From: Polyangiaceae bacterium
GTDB taxonomy: Bacteria; Myxococcota_A; Polyangia; Polyangiales; Polyangiaceae
Assembly: GCA_019637295.1 (NCBI GenBank)
Contig: JAHBVX010000009.1
Location: 186,001-250,000 of the forward strand
DNA: 64,000 bases
Direction of reading: 5' to 3'
Within the stretch, counting starts at the first letter, position 1. Every line of letters begins with the position of its first letter. This document shows, piece by piece, positions 18,435 through 28,350 of the stretch. The notes beneath the pieces are model-generated. The model searched no databases and was not told the DNA's origin. It worked only from the letters and a program-made list of their open reading frames with translations. The position numbers were made by a program, and so were the translations under genes.

Positions 18435-20152
18435 GTCAACCGGGTTTGGCTCAAGAGGCCAACGCCGGGTTCATCGCCAACCTGTGGACCGCCATCGGCC
18501 TGCCGGGGCGCCTCGCCGTCATCGCGCTGCTCGCGCTGCTGATCGGCACGGGGATCGTCTGGGGCCTGCGCAAGCTCGGCCGCCGCGGGCGTCGCAGCTT
18601 GCTCGTGGGCGTCACCGGGGTCTGCTTCGTGGGAGTGCTCGCCCTCGGCACCTGGGCCGCCAAGCTGCCGGAACCTCGGGGCAGTTCGTTCATCCTCTGG
18701 CACCAGGTGGTACGCGTCGGCGCGGCGCTCTCGGCGACCGGATTCGTCATCGGGTTCATGGGGCTGGCGCTGCCCTGGCTGCTCGATCGCATCGAGAGGG
18801 GAGGCTTCGTCGCGTTCGTATCGGTGCGCCACGTGCGCGCGAGCAAGAGCGGCTTTCTGACGGTGATCTCATTTCTGAGCATCGCGGGCGTCGGCGTGAG
18901 CGCGTTCGCGCTGTGCGCGGTGGTCAGCATCATGGGCGGCTTCGGGGCCGATCTGAAGCGCAAGATCCTCGGCAACAACGCCCATTTGAAGGTCGAAGCG
19001 ACCAGTCACGGCGGCTTCGAGGAGTGGCAGACCCTGCTCTCGGACGTCCGCACCGTGCCCGGGGTGGTGGCAGCGACGCCCGTCGTGTCCGGCGAGGCGA
19101 TGGCGTCGAGCACGTCGAACCGGGCCGGGACCCTGATCCGGGGCATCGACGCGGACACGATCGGCTCGGTGATCGATCTGGTCAAGAACATCGACACCGG
19201 GAAGTTCGAGTATTTGATGGAGCCGAAGGCGCTCACCGAGCTGCCGCCGGACACCGTGATCGGCATGGGCCGGGGCGGAGAGAAGTTCATGAAGGGGCCC
19301 AAGCTCAGGCCCTTCGGCAGCGGGCTCGACCCGGATGTCGAGAAGGCGACCGAGCCGGTCTATCCGGGCATCATCATTGGGCGCGAGCTGGCCAAGACGC
19401 TGCACCTGTATGTGGGCGACGAGGTCACGCTCGTCTCCCCCTTGGGCGATCTCGGGCCCATGGGCGTGCTGCCGCGCACGCGACGGTTCCGCGTCGCTGC
19501 CATCTTCTACAGCGGAATGTACGAGTACGACTCGAGTCACGCCTACATCAAGATGGACGTGGCTCAAGAGTTCCTGGATCTCGGTCCGCGGGTCACGGGC
19601 ATCGAGGTGCGTGTGGTCGACCCGGAGCGGGTAGAGGAAGTGACCGAGGCCCTCGCGGCTCGAGTCACGGACGACGCGCTGCGGGTGCGGGACTGGAAGG
19701 AACTCAACAAGAACCTGTTCTCCGCGCTCAAGCTGGAGAAGATCGCCACCTTCATCATCTTGAGCATCGCCATCGCGGTGGCGAGCTTCTGCATCATCTG
19801 TACCCTGTTGTTGATGGTGACCGAGAAGAGCAAGGAGATCGCCATCATGAAGGCCCTCGGGGCGAGCGACCGCGCCATTCTGCGCGTGTTCATGACGGAG
19901 GGCATCATCATCGGCGGCATCGGCACCGTGTTCGGTGTGGTGACCGGGCTCATCACCGTCCTCGGGCTACTCTGGTTCGGTGTGCGCCTCGATCCGAACG
20001 TGTACTACGTCGATCGCCTACCCATTTCGGTCGATCCGGTGGACTACACGCTGGTCGCCATCAGCGCCTTCGCCATCACCACCCTCGCCACCATTTATCC
20101 CGCCCTCGCCGCCAGCCGCCTGCGCCCGGTCGATGGCATTCGCTACGAGTGA
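18431..20152 (+). CDS. Lipoprotein-releasing ABC transporter permease (LolC/LolE family)
   Basis: A 573-residue permease. The C-terminal 400 residues are standard LolC/E: V-S-V-R-H-V-R-A-S-K-S-G-F-L, a first helix, a large periplasmic MacB-like domain (about 185-430), then three helices ending in Y-P-A-L-A-A-S-R-L-R-P-V-D-G-I-R-Y-E. The first ~125 residues are an additional segment with about three more membrane helices. With the adjacent LolD it should extract outer-membrane lipoproteins from the inner membrane, a heavy task given the many lipoproteins around it. Only one permease gene is present, so a homodimer (LolF-like) is likely. Confidence 0.92.
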   Translation: MSQPGLAQEANAGFIANLWTAIGLPGRLAVIALLALLIGTGIVWGLRKLGRRGRRSLLVGVTGVCFVGVLALGTWAAKLPEPRGSSFILWHQVVRVGAALSATGFVIGFMGLALPWLLDRIERGGFVAFVSVRHVRASKSGFLTVISFLSIAGVGVSAFALCAVVSIMGGFGADLKRKILGNNAHLKVEATSHGGFEEWQTLLSDVRTVPGVVAATPVVSGEAMASSTSNRAGTLIRGIDADTIGSVIDLVKNIDTGKFEYLMEPKALTELPPDTVIGMGRGGEKFMKGPKLRPFGSGLDPDVEKATEPVYPGIIIGRELAKTLHLYVGDEVTLVSPLGDLGPMGVLPRTRRFRVAAIFYSGMYEYDSSHAYIKMDVAQEFLDLGPRVTGIEVRVVDPERVEEVTEALAARVTDDALRVRDWKELNKNLFSALKLEKIATFIILSIAIAVASFCIICTLLLMVTEKSKEIAIMKALGASDRAILRVFMTEGIIIGGIGTVFGVVTGLITVLGLLWFGVRLDPNVYYVDRLPISVDPVDYTLVAISAFAITTLATIYPALAASRLRPVDGIRYE

Positions 20153-20159
20153 GTACGCC

Positions 20160-20909
20160 ATGACGTTTGACAAGATCCCCCTGGTCGAGGTCAGGGATCT
20201 GCACAAGAGCTTCGACCACATGGGGCGGATCCTGCATGTGCTCAAGGGCATCGATCTGACCATCTATCAGGGTCAGATCTTGAGCATCGTCGGCCCGTCC
20301 GGCGCGGGCAAGAGTACCCTGCTGCACTGCATCGGCACCCTCGACTTGCCCACCAGCGGAAGCATCGCGCTCGGTGGCGAGGAGCTGACGAAGATGAACT
20401 CGTCGCGCCTGGCGGCGGTGCGCAACCGCGACATCGGGTTCGTGTTTCAGTTCCACCACCTGCTCCCCGAGTTCACTGCCCTCGAGAACGTGATGCTGCC
20501 CGGACTGATCCAGGGCAAGTCGCGCAAGGAGATGGACGCTCGTGCCCGTAAGCTGCTCGACGAGGTGGGACTTGGCCCCCGCGCGTCGCACCGCCCAGGA
20601 GAGCTCAGCGGCGGCGAGCAGCAGCGTGTCGCCGTCGCGCGCGCGCTCTCCCTCGGTCCGCGCCTGGTGCTGGCGGATGAACCCACGGGCAACCTGGACA
20701 GCGCGACCAGCGAGGCCATCCACGAGCTGTTCTTCGAGATCAATCGGGAGCACGGCACCACCATCGTGGTCGTGACGCACAACCCGTTCTTCGCGGAGAG
20801 CATGCCGCGGGTGGTGCGCATGCTCGATGGTCGCGTGGACAAGGACGATCGCGGGCAACGCAGCGTCAGCGTCCCGGACGCGGACGTTCAGGGCCAAGTA
20901 GCCACCTAG
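20160..20909 (+). CDS. lolD: Lipoprotein-releasing ABC transporter ATPase
   Basis: A 249-residue ATPase started at the ATG at 20160, 8 bases after the permease stop. Walker A G-P-S-G-A-G-K-S-T (about 42-50), Q-loop F-V-F-Q-F-H-H, signature L-S-G-G-E-Q-Q-R-V-A, Walker B L-V-L-A-D-E-P-T-G-N-L-D and the switch histidine V-T-H are all intact. The Q-loop sequence and the partner permease place it in the LolD/MacB class rather than amino-acid importers. It drives lipoprotein release toward the outer membrane. Confidence 0.94.
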   Translation: MTFDKIPLVEVRDLHKSFDHMGRILHVLKGIDLTIYQGQILSIVGPSGAGKSTLLHCIGTLDLPTSGSIALGGEELTKMNSSRLAAVRNRDIGFVFQFHHLLPEFTALENVMLPGLIQGKSRKEMDARARKLLDEVGLGPRASHRPGELSGGEQQRVAVARALSLGPRLVLADEPTGNLDSATSEAIHELFFEINREHGTTIVVVTHNPFFAESMPRVVRMLDGRVDKDDRGQRSVSVPDADVQGQVAT

Positions 20910-20924
20910 CCCCCGCTACGCGGA

Positions 20925-21959
20925 TCAGCGCAGCGGCAAGTGAAAGATGCTGTCTCCCTCCACCACCTCGAGCCGCCCGGCGATCTCTTCGCCCAGCACC
21001 AGCTTGCCCTCCTCGGTCTTGGCGGTGGGCGTCGCGTATGCGCGAAAATAGGGGGGCTCCGCCAAGTCCCGGGCGACCAGCGCCATGGGCCCGGCGGGCT
21101 CGGCTGCAGTGATGGCGCCGACGGCGATCACCTCGGTCTCTTCCACCAGCGTGATCTCGTCGGCGTCCGCCACGAAGTGCGGCCCACCATCGAAGGGGTC
21201 GACCCGGTCGGCGTAGCGGAAGCCCACGCGTTGCAGCATGCGCTCCACACCCTTGGTCTGTGCGCCGACCTTGCCGATCACCGCCTGCGCTTCGGGGCTG
21301 AGCACGCTCGCGTAGACCAGCCCATTGGGGAACAGGTCCCGCACGAACTCCTTGTTCTCGCTCGACAGGCGGTCCGCCTCGGCGTAGCTCATGTCCGTGA
21401 AGCGGCGGCCCAGCGCTTCCCACAAATGACTGGTCCCGTCCGCTTCGAGGGGGGGCAACAGCTCCGCCAGGATCTGCTCTTGGAACAGCTCCCGGTGCGT
21501 CGCGATGTACAGGAACCGGACGTAGGAGATCTGCAAACCGAGGCGCGCCTTGGCGGCTCGAAACTCCGGGGCCACCACCAGGCCGCCGATCTCGGTTGGC
21601 CCCGCGAAGGAGTAGCCGATGCGCAGCGCCGTGTGGTGAAAGTGTCGATCGAGGAGCTTGGAGTACTTCTCCTCGTCGATGACGTCTAGGTAGATGTAAG
21701 GGGCGTCCCGCCGGCCCAGTTGCGCCACGATCATGCTCGTGCCCACGGCGGTGTCCCGCTCCAAGTCCCACAACACGAACACGTACTTGCGATGCGGCTT
21801 GCTGCGGAGTCGGCCCGAGAAGCTGTCGTCGCTGTGCTCGAGCAGCGAGCGGATGTAGTCGCGGTCATTGGGCAAATTGACCGAGTTCAGATACTGGGCG
21901 AGTCGGTAGATCTCGGCCTCGTCGGCGGGAACCGCGCCTCGGATCTCGAACTTCACCAT
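20925..21959 (-). CDS. astA: Arginine N-succinyltransferase family protein (AstA/AruF)
   Basis: A 344-residue protein resembling AstA throughout: an N-terminal GNAT-like half (F-E-I-R-G-A-V-P-A-D, then L-N-S-V-N-L-P-N-D), the central blocks Y-S-F-A-G-P-T-E-I-G-G-L-V-V and F-R-D/R-R-F-T-D-M-S-Y-A-E-A-D, and F-P-N-G-L-V-Y. AstA transfers succinyl from succinyl-CoA to arginine, the first step of the AST catabolic route. None of the other ast genes is nearby, so the acceptor could be arginine, ornithine or something else. It is convergent with lolD and divergent from the MoxR gene. Confidence 0.85.
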   Translation of the reverse strand: MVKFEIRGAVPADEAEIYRLAQYLNSVNLPNDRDYIRSLLEHSDDSFSGRLRSKPHRKYVFVLWDLERDTAVGTSMIVAQLGRRDAPYIYLDVIDEEKYSKLLDRHFHHTALRIGYSFAGPTEIGGLVVAPEFRAAKARLGLQISYVRFLYIATHRELFQEQILAELLPPLEADGTSHLWEALGRRFTDMSYAEADRLSSENKEFVRDLFPNGLVYASVLSPEAQAVIGKVGAQTKGVERMLQRVGFRYADRVDPFDGGPHFVADADEITLVEETEVIAVGAITAAEPAGPMALVARDLAEPPYFRAYATPTAKTEEGKLVLGEEIAGRLEVVEGDSIFHLPLR

Positions 21960-22035
21960 GCATGGTTTCTACATCACCGCTGCCCGCTCGGCGACAGCGC
22001 TCGCGGTTTGGCGAGGCTTGAATTAGATTCCCCCC

Positions 22036-22881
<846 letters not shown>

Positions 22882-22927
22882 GGCGGGTCGCACGCCGCGG
22901 TTCCCTCGGATCGAAAGATCCTCTACC

Positions 22928-25900
22928 GTGGTACCTCCCGTGAGTCTGACTTGGGAGCCTGGCCGCCGCTTGGGTGGGCGATTCGTCATCGAGCGGGAGG
23001 TGGGTCGCGGGGGCTCGGGGATCGTGTACCTTGCGCACGATCTCGAGACCAACCAGCCGGTCGCGCTCAAGGTGCTCGCCGCCGAGGCGGGGGTCGCGCC
23101 CGAGGAGGAGGCGCGGTTGTCCCGGGAAGGGGAGCTGCTTGCCGAGCTGAGGCATCGCGGGATCGTGCGCGTGGTCGCCGCCGGCGTCCTCGACGACGCC
23201 CAGCCCTTCGTCGCCATGGAGTGGCTCGAGGGGGAAGACGTCTGCGCTCGCCAGCGTCGTGCGCCGCTGGATCTGGTTCACGCCGTCGAGGTGGTGGCCA
23301 AGGTCGCCGACGCGCTGGTCGCCGCGCACGACGTGGGTGTGATTCATCGGGACATCAAGCCGGGCAACATCTTCTTGTGCGGCGGGCACAACGGCTCCTC
23401 CTCGGCGCTAGAGCCCAAGGTCGTGGATTTCGGTGTGGCGGCGAAGTCGGACCTGCGCATCACCCGAACCGGGGACGTGGTCGGCACGCCCGCCTACATG
23501 GCGCCCGAGCAGGCGCGCGGGGATGCACCGGTCGATGCCCGCTGCGACATCTACTCGCTAGGGGCGACGCTGTTCGAGTTGATCGCGGGCAGACCGCCGC
23601 ATGTCGGGCCCTCCGCGATCGCGACCCTCGCTCGCTTGGTCACCACGCCCGCCCCGCGCCTGTCCGAGCTGCGCCGCGACGTACCCGCGGAGATCGACGA
23701 CCTGGTGCGCCGCATGTTGGCGACGGATCCCGACGATCGCCCGCGGAACATGCGCGAAGTCAGCGCGGCGCTGTACGGAGCGCTGCGCACGTCCGTGCGC
23801 CTGCCCGCGCACGGACGGCACAGCGAGCCCGTGCTCTCCTCACGCCTTGGCTCGAGCGCGTCGCGCCTGGTGACCTCCATCGTCGCGATTCGCTTCGAGA
23901 GCGCCTCGACTCGGGACCGGTCGCTCGAGCAACTGCGTCAGCGCGGCGCCGACGCCGTACCCCTGGGCCAGGACTCGCTGGTCGCTCACTTCGGGGCTCG
24001 TCGCGCGGTCGGCACCGAAGCCAGCACCGCGCTGGAGGTCGGCCGACGCCTGGCGCGGGCGGGGGCGCGGGTGGGCGTCGCGAGCGGTCGCGCCCGGCTG
24101 GCGTTGCAGGACCGGGACGGCATCGTGCAACCCGTCGGCGAGGTGGTGGATCGCGCGTCGGCGCTGGCTCGGGATGCAGACGTCGGCATGGTGCTCGCGG
24201 ACACGACGACGAGCGAGCTTGGGCGAGGTCGCTACGAGTTCAAGGCGCGCGACAACGGGTCGGCGGTCGTCGGCGAGGCGGTGCCCGGGCCTCGAGCCGA
24301 GCGGGTCGGTGGCGCACCCTTCGTGGGTCGCGACGCGGAGCTCGCGCAGGTGCTGCACGCGTTCGAGCGCACCTGCTCGGAAGCCACTCCGATCCTGATC
24401 AGCATCACCGGCCCACCGGGCATCGGCAAGAGCCGCCTGAGGCGAGAGGTCTTGGCGCGCATCAACGCGCAGGCGGACGCACCTCACGTCATCTTGCAGC
24501 GCTCGGACGCCTACAGCCGCGGTCACGCCCTCGGCGCTGCAGGCGACATCCTGCGCGCCATCATCGGCCTGAGCAAGGGCGCGACCTCGGCTGAGGCGGC
24601 GGAGGCCATCGTGGTGCGGCTCGGCCCGGCGACGCGCAGCGAGCTGTCCGACAACAGCCTCGAGATCTTGGCGCGTCTGTTGGCCAACCAGCCGCTCCCG
24701 GAGGGACTCGATCCCCGCGGTGCTCGCGACGTGCTCTGGCTCGCCATGACCGAGCTGGTGGCGCAGGTCACTGCGGCTCAGCCCACGGTCATCGTGACCG
24801 AGGATCTGCAGTGGGCCGATCCCGAGAGCATCGGCTGGCTCGATCACATGCTCGGTCGGACGCAGCTGCGGCCTCTCATGGTCATGGTGCTCGTCCGGCC
24901 CAGCTTCTGGCAGGACTACAGCCAGCGCTTCGCCGGTCGGGATCACATTCGGCTCGAGCTGCGCCCAATCTCCAAGAAGGCATCTCGGGCCATCGCCCGA
25001 GCCCTGCTCGGCGAACAAATCGGAGACGACGCGCTGGAGCGGATCGCTGAGCAAGCTGGCGGACTGCCCCTGTTCGCCGAGGAGCTCTCGCGCCTGACGG
25101 CGGCCGGCCGCGGCGGACTGCGCGCACCGACCATCGAGTCGGTGATACAGGTGAGCTTGGACTCACTCGACGACGAATGTCGCGACGCGGTCGGACGCCT
25201 CAGTGTCTTCGGACTCACTTGTTGGGACGCGGGCCTGGAGGCTCTCGGACTGCCGCAGGCCGAGAGCGTGATGAAGTCCCTAGCCGCCGCGGAGGTGCTG
25301 GTGGAGCAGAACACCCCGCGCTTTCCCGGGACCCGAGAGTGGCTCTTCAAGCACGCGCTGGTGCGCGAGGTCGCCTACAGCTCCCTGGGCGAGCGGGAGC
25401 GGCGCGAGCTCCACGCCCTGGCCGCCAAGTGGCTCGCGTCCATGGGGGAGGACTCTGCGACGGTGGCAGGACACTTCGACCTGGGCAAGAAGGAGTCCGC
25501 CGCGGCCGAGCACTGGGCGCGAGCCGCCCAACGTGCGCTGGCCACCAATGCGCTCGGTGACGCGCTGACCATGGCCGAGCGGGCGCTCGCGTTCGCCGAG
25601 GACAAGCCGACTGCCTTCTTGCGCGCCTCCTACATGGATGAAGCCTGGAGCCGACTCGACCCGCGCGCCGCGGATCGCGAGTCAGCCATCGGCGCCATGG
25701 AAGACAACGTGTTCGACGACGCCAGCGCGGTGCGAGCGAGCGGTGCGCGAGCGCGCTACGATGACGCGCGCGGTAGCGGTCACGAGATCAGCGCGCGTCT
25801 GGCCGCGATTCGCGATCAGGCCGCCGCCAAGGAGCTGGTGGACGAGGAGGCTCGCTGTTCAGCCGCTCTCGCGGCGCGGATGGCGTTCGCGGGTCGGCTC

Positions 25901-26833
25901 GCCGAGGCAGAGCTCGAGGCCGACCGCTTGCTCACCTTGGCGGAGACGCGCGGCATCACCGCGGCCGCGGTCGACGGCTGGCAGACCTTGGCCATCGTCC
26001 GTCAGACCCGCGGCGAGCTGACCGCCGCGCTGGACGCGCGCCGCAGCGCAGTGAGCGCGGCGCGAAAGGCGGGCCTCAAGGAGCGGGAGGCGATGCTCAT
26101 CACCAATCTCGGCTTCGCGCTGACCACGATCGGCGCTCGCCAGGAGGCGCGTGGCTCACTGGCCACGGGCCTGGCCCTCGCGGACGCCATCGGCAGCAGC
26201 GGAGCGCTTCGACACGTGCAGATGAACCTGCTCGGTTGGGCGGCGACCTTCGGTAGCGACAAGCAGTTCGACGCGACCCTGGCCGAGACCCGCTCGGACG
26301 CGGACGCTGCGGCCACCGGCTTCTGGGCCGCACCGGATCGCTCCAACCTGGGCGCCATCTTCTATCGCGGCTGGGAGCACCTGCGCGCCAAGACGCCGGC
26401 TACTTGCCAGAAGGCGCGTACGCTGCTCGCCACCGCGACCGAGGGCTACCGTAGCACGGCCAATCGCGACGTCCTCCCCGTTGCGCTGGGCATGTGGGCC
26501 GACGCCGAACGCCGCTGCGGTCACGCCGACCGTGCCCTGGAGTTGGCGCGGGAAGCCGCGGACCTGCTCGAAGGAGGCGCTCCCAGCTTGCTGAATGAAG
26601 CTGCCGTGTACCTGGCGCTGCACGACGCGCTGCGCGAGCTCGAACGGCCCGCCGACGCGAAGGACGCCATCGCGCGGGGCATGCCGCCGCTCGAGCGGCG
26701 CCTCGAGGGACTCTTGGGCACCGCCTACGCGCGGCTGTTCCTCACGCAGTTGCCCCACAACGCAGCGCTGATCGCCACGGCCGAAGAGTATGGCGTGGTT
26801 CCAGAGCGGATCCACCGGTTGCTCGAGGGCTAG
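22928..26833 (+). CDS. Large Ser/Thr kinase fused to an AAA/STAND-like ATPase and TPR region
   Basis: About 1301 residues from the GTG at 22928 (another GTG at 22940; the frame is open further but overlaps the MoxR gene). Domain order: kinase (about 15-285) with G-R-G-G-S-G, catalytic H-R-D-I-K-P-G-N, D-F-G and a T-P-A-Y-M-A-P-E-Q loop; a stretch (about 315-455) with V-G-E-V-V-D-R-A-S-A-L-A that looks like a decayed nucleotide-cyclase fold; an ATPase (about 460 onward) with G-P-P-G-I-G-K-S-R and V-T-E-D-L-Q-W-A-D; and a C-terminal helical repeat region. This architecture recurs in myxobacteria as a cytoplasmic signalling hub. Substrates unknown. Confidence 0.92.
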   Translation: MVPPVSLTWEPGRRLGGRFVIEREVGRGGSGIVYLAHDLETNQPVALKVLAAEAGVAPEEEARLSREGELLAELRHRGIVRVVAAGVLDDAQPFVAMEWLEGEDVCARQRRAPLDLVHAVEVVAKVADALVAAHDVGVIHRDIKPGNIFLCGGHNGSSSALEPKVVDFGVAAKSDLRITRTGDVVGTPAYMAPEQARGDAPVDARCDIYSLGATLFELIAGRPPHVGPSAIATLARLVTTPAPRLSELRRDVPAEIDDLVRRMLATDPDDRPRNMREVSAALYGALRTSVRLPAHGRHSEPVLSSRLGSSASRLVTSIVAIRFESASTRDRSLEQLRQRGADAVPLGQDSLVAHFGARRAVGTEASTALEVGRRLARAGARVGVASGRARLALQDRDGIVQPVGEVVDRASALARDADVGMVLADTTTSELGRGRYEFKARDNGSAVVGEAVPGPRAERVGGAPFVGRDAELAQVLHAFERTCSEATPILISITGPPGIGKSRLRREVLARINAQADAPHVILQRSDAYSRGHALGAAGDILRAIIGLSKGATSAEAAEAIVVRLGPATRSELSDNSLEILARLLANQPLPEGLDPRGARDVLWLAMTELVAQVTAAQPTVIVTEDLQWADPESIGWLDHMLGRTQLRPLMVMVLVRPSFWQDYSQRFAGRDHIRLELRPISKKASRAIARALLGEQIGDDALERIAEQAGGLPLFAEELSRLTAAGRGGLRAPTIESVIQVSLDSLDDECRDAVGRLSVFGLTCWDAGLEALGLPQAESVMKSLAAAEVLVEQNTPRFPGTREWLFKHALVREVAYSSLGERERRELHALAAKWLASMGEDSATVAGHFDLGKKESAAAEHWARAAQRALATNALGDALTMAERALAFAEDKPTAFLRASYMDEAWSRLDPRAADRESAIGAMEDNVFDDASAVRASGARARYDDARGSGHEISARLAAIRDQAAAKELVDEEARCSAALAARMAFAGRLAEAELEADRLLTLAETRGITAAAVDGWQTLAIVRQTRGELTAALDARRSAVSAARKAGLKEREAMLITNLGFALTTIGARQEARGSLATGLALADAIGSSGALRHVQMNLLGWAATFGSDKQFDATLAETRSDADAAATGFWAAPDRSNLGAIFYRGWEHLRAKTPATCQKARTLLATATEGYRSTANRDVLPVALGMWADAERRCGHADRALELAREAADLLEGGAPSLLNEAAVYLALHDALRELERPADAKDAIARGMPPLERRLEGLLGTAYARLFLTQLPHNAALIATAEEYGVVPERIHRLLEG

Positions 26834-26854
26834 CGTTGCCCGTCGGAGGTCGGC

Positions 26855-27886
26855 TCAGGTGATGTGCAGCACGCTGGTCCGCACCTTCCCCGCGACGGAC
26901 TCCGCCTTCCTCCAGCCGCTGTGGTCGTTCATGGTCACCCAGCGCCGCTCTTCGGCGCGATAGAACCAGTCCTTGTCGAGCTGGAAGTACACCAAGCTCT
27001 CACGCGCCTCGAGGATGTTCGTGATCTCGTTGCCGTGGGACCGGATCTCGTCGTAGTCGGTCACCGCTTTCTGTCCCATCTCGCTGTAGGCTTCGGCCAG
27101 CTCCAGCAAGAGCGCGTTCACTTCGCTGGACATGGACGTGACGTTGAGCCCCAGCCGCTCGGCCTCGTCCTGCAAGATAGGGTAGCTGTGTGAGGGGTAG
27201 CGGGTGTTCAGCGCGTCGGCAATGTCCTTGATCTTGCGCTTGTCCGTCAGGTGATACGAGAGCAGCTCTCTGGACAACATGACAGACAAGGACGACGCAC
27301 GGTCCACCGCACCGATCACCAACGGGTGTACGTGTGGGTACAGGTGCTGGTACGGGTTGCCTTCGTCGGCTACGTGTTCGCTGCGCCACAAGCGGACCAC
27401 GCGCCGTAGCTCATCCAGGCTCACGCTGACGCGCTCGTTGTCGCGATCGATGGGTGACAGGTCGTGGGTCAGCGACGTGTCCACCGCCGTGAGGTAGGCC
27501 ATCGGACCCATCTGTATCTCGTTGGCCCCCAGCGCGATCATGGTGGCTGCGGACGCGCAGTCCAATGGGACCAGGACCACCAAGCGCTCACAGTGCTTGC
27601 GGATCAGGTTGACCATGCGTAGTGAGGCCTGCCCGTTTCCGCCATCCGACTTCACGAACAGGTAAATGGTGTCCACGTGCTTCACGCGTTCGAGCAGATC
27701 GAACAGCGCGACCACGTCCGTGTGGCAGATCGCGCCGCGTGGGCTGTTGAAGTAGGTGAGCAAAGTTCCGCCCAGGGCGGCCTCCAGCTCGCCGATCAGG
27801 TGCTGGGTCCGGTCGAACAAGATCGGCGGCTGGCGGGGCGCCCTGGGGCTCTCTTCACGCCGCGTTGCGCTCTTTCGGGATGCCAT
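26855..27886 (-). CDS. ClpP/SppA-fold serine protease (SDH-type)
   Basis: A 343-residue protein when started at the ATG at 27886; the frame is open to 28141, but that part crosses a gene remnant on the other strand, and an intermediate ATG lies at 27964. The fold is recognisable from Y-L-F-V-K-S-D-G-G-N-G-Q-A-S and from L-D-C-A-S-A-A-T-M-I-A-L-G-A-N-E-I-Q-M-G-P, where the Ser of S-A-A-T is the likely nucleophile, as in SppA/SDH proteases. No signal or membrane segment is evident, so it should be cytoplasmic. Substrate unknown. It is convergent with the large kinase. Confidence 0.78.
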   Translation of the reverse strand: MASRKSATRREESPRAPRQPPILFDRTQHLIGELEAALGGTLLTYFNSPRGAICHTDVVALFDLLERVKHVDTIYLFVKSDGGNGQASLRMVNLIRKHCERLVVLVPLDCASAATMIALGANEIQMGPMAYLTAVDTSLTHDLSPIDRDNERVSVSLDELRRVVRLWRSEHVADEGNPYQHLYPHVHPLVIGAVDRASSLSVMLSRELLSYHLTDKRKIKDIADALNTRYPSHSYPILQDEAERLGLNVTSMSSEVNALLLELAEAYSEMGQKAVTDYDEIRSHGNEITNILEARESLVYFQLDKDWFYRAEERRWVTMNDHSGWRKAESVAGKVRTSVLHIT

Positions 27887-27956
27887 GGCCACCACTACCA
27901 CGGTCGTTGGCGGTCGTACGGGCTTCCTCGCCACGGTGTGCTGCTTCAGACCGGCC

Positions 27957-28350
27957 ATGCGCATCTCGCCCAGCCTGATCGCCGTGGCGCTGCTCGGGGC
28001 AACCGAGCTCGCCCTCGCGGCGGACACCTGGAGCACGCCGCATCCGGGGACGCGGCACCTGTACCGCACCACGGCGACGCCCGGGCGCATTCGCGCGTTG
28101 GAGGTCGACCTGTGCGCCGCGGGTGTTTCGCTGCGCGCCACGGCGAGCGGCGAACGACAGCGTACGACTTCGTCCTTCGGCTCCTTGGTTCAAGCTAGAG
28201 CGGCCCGGCGCGAAGAGCGGGTCCACCACGCTCGTCCCCCGGGATGACGCCGGCTGCGGTTGCCGCGCGGGCTCACCGGCGAGCCTCAGCTGGCTTGCGG
28301 CGCTGAGCGCGGCCGGGCTGCTCGGCGCCGGCGGGCTCAGGCGGACAAGA
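27957..28350 (+). pseudogene. Remnant of an exported phosphodiester-glycosidase-like protein with MYXO-CTERM tail
   Basis: An ATG at 27957 opens a signal peptide (ending A-L-A-A) and a segment V-D-L-C-A-A-G-V-S-L-R-A-T, then G-E-R-Q-R-T-T-S-S-F-G-S-L-V, which resembles the start of NAGPA/phosphodiester-glycosidase family proteins of myxobacteria. The frame loses similarity near 28190 and stops at 28247. In another frame, about 28245-28350, there is G-C-G-C-R-A-G, a hydrophobic helix and R-R-T-R, which looks like a MYXO-CTERM sorting tail. The middle of the gene is missing and the two ends are out of frame, so an internal deletion destroyed it. Confidence 0.5.

Noticed and set aside
27887-28141. 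N-terminal extension of the SDH-type protease
   Set aside because: The part upstream of the ATG at 27886 is basic and low in similarity to the family, and the far end runs antisense through the glycosidase remnant.
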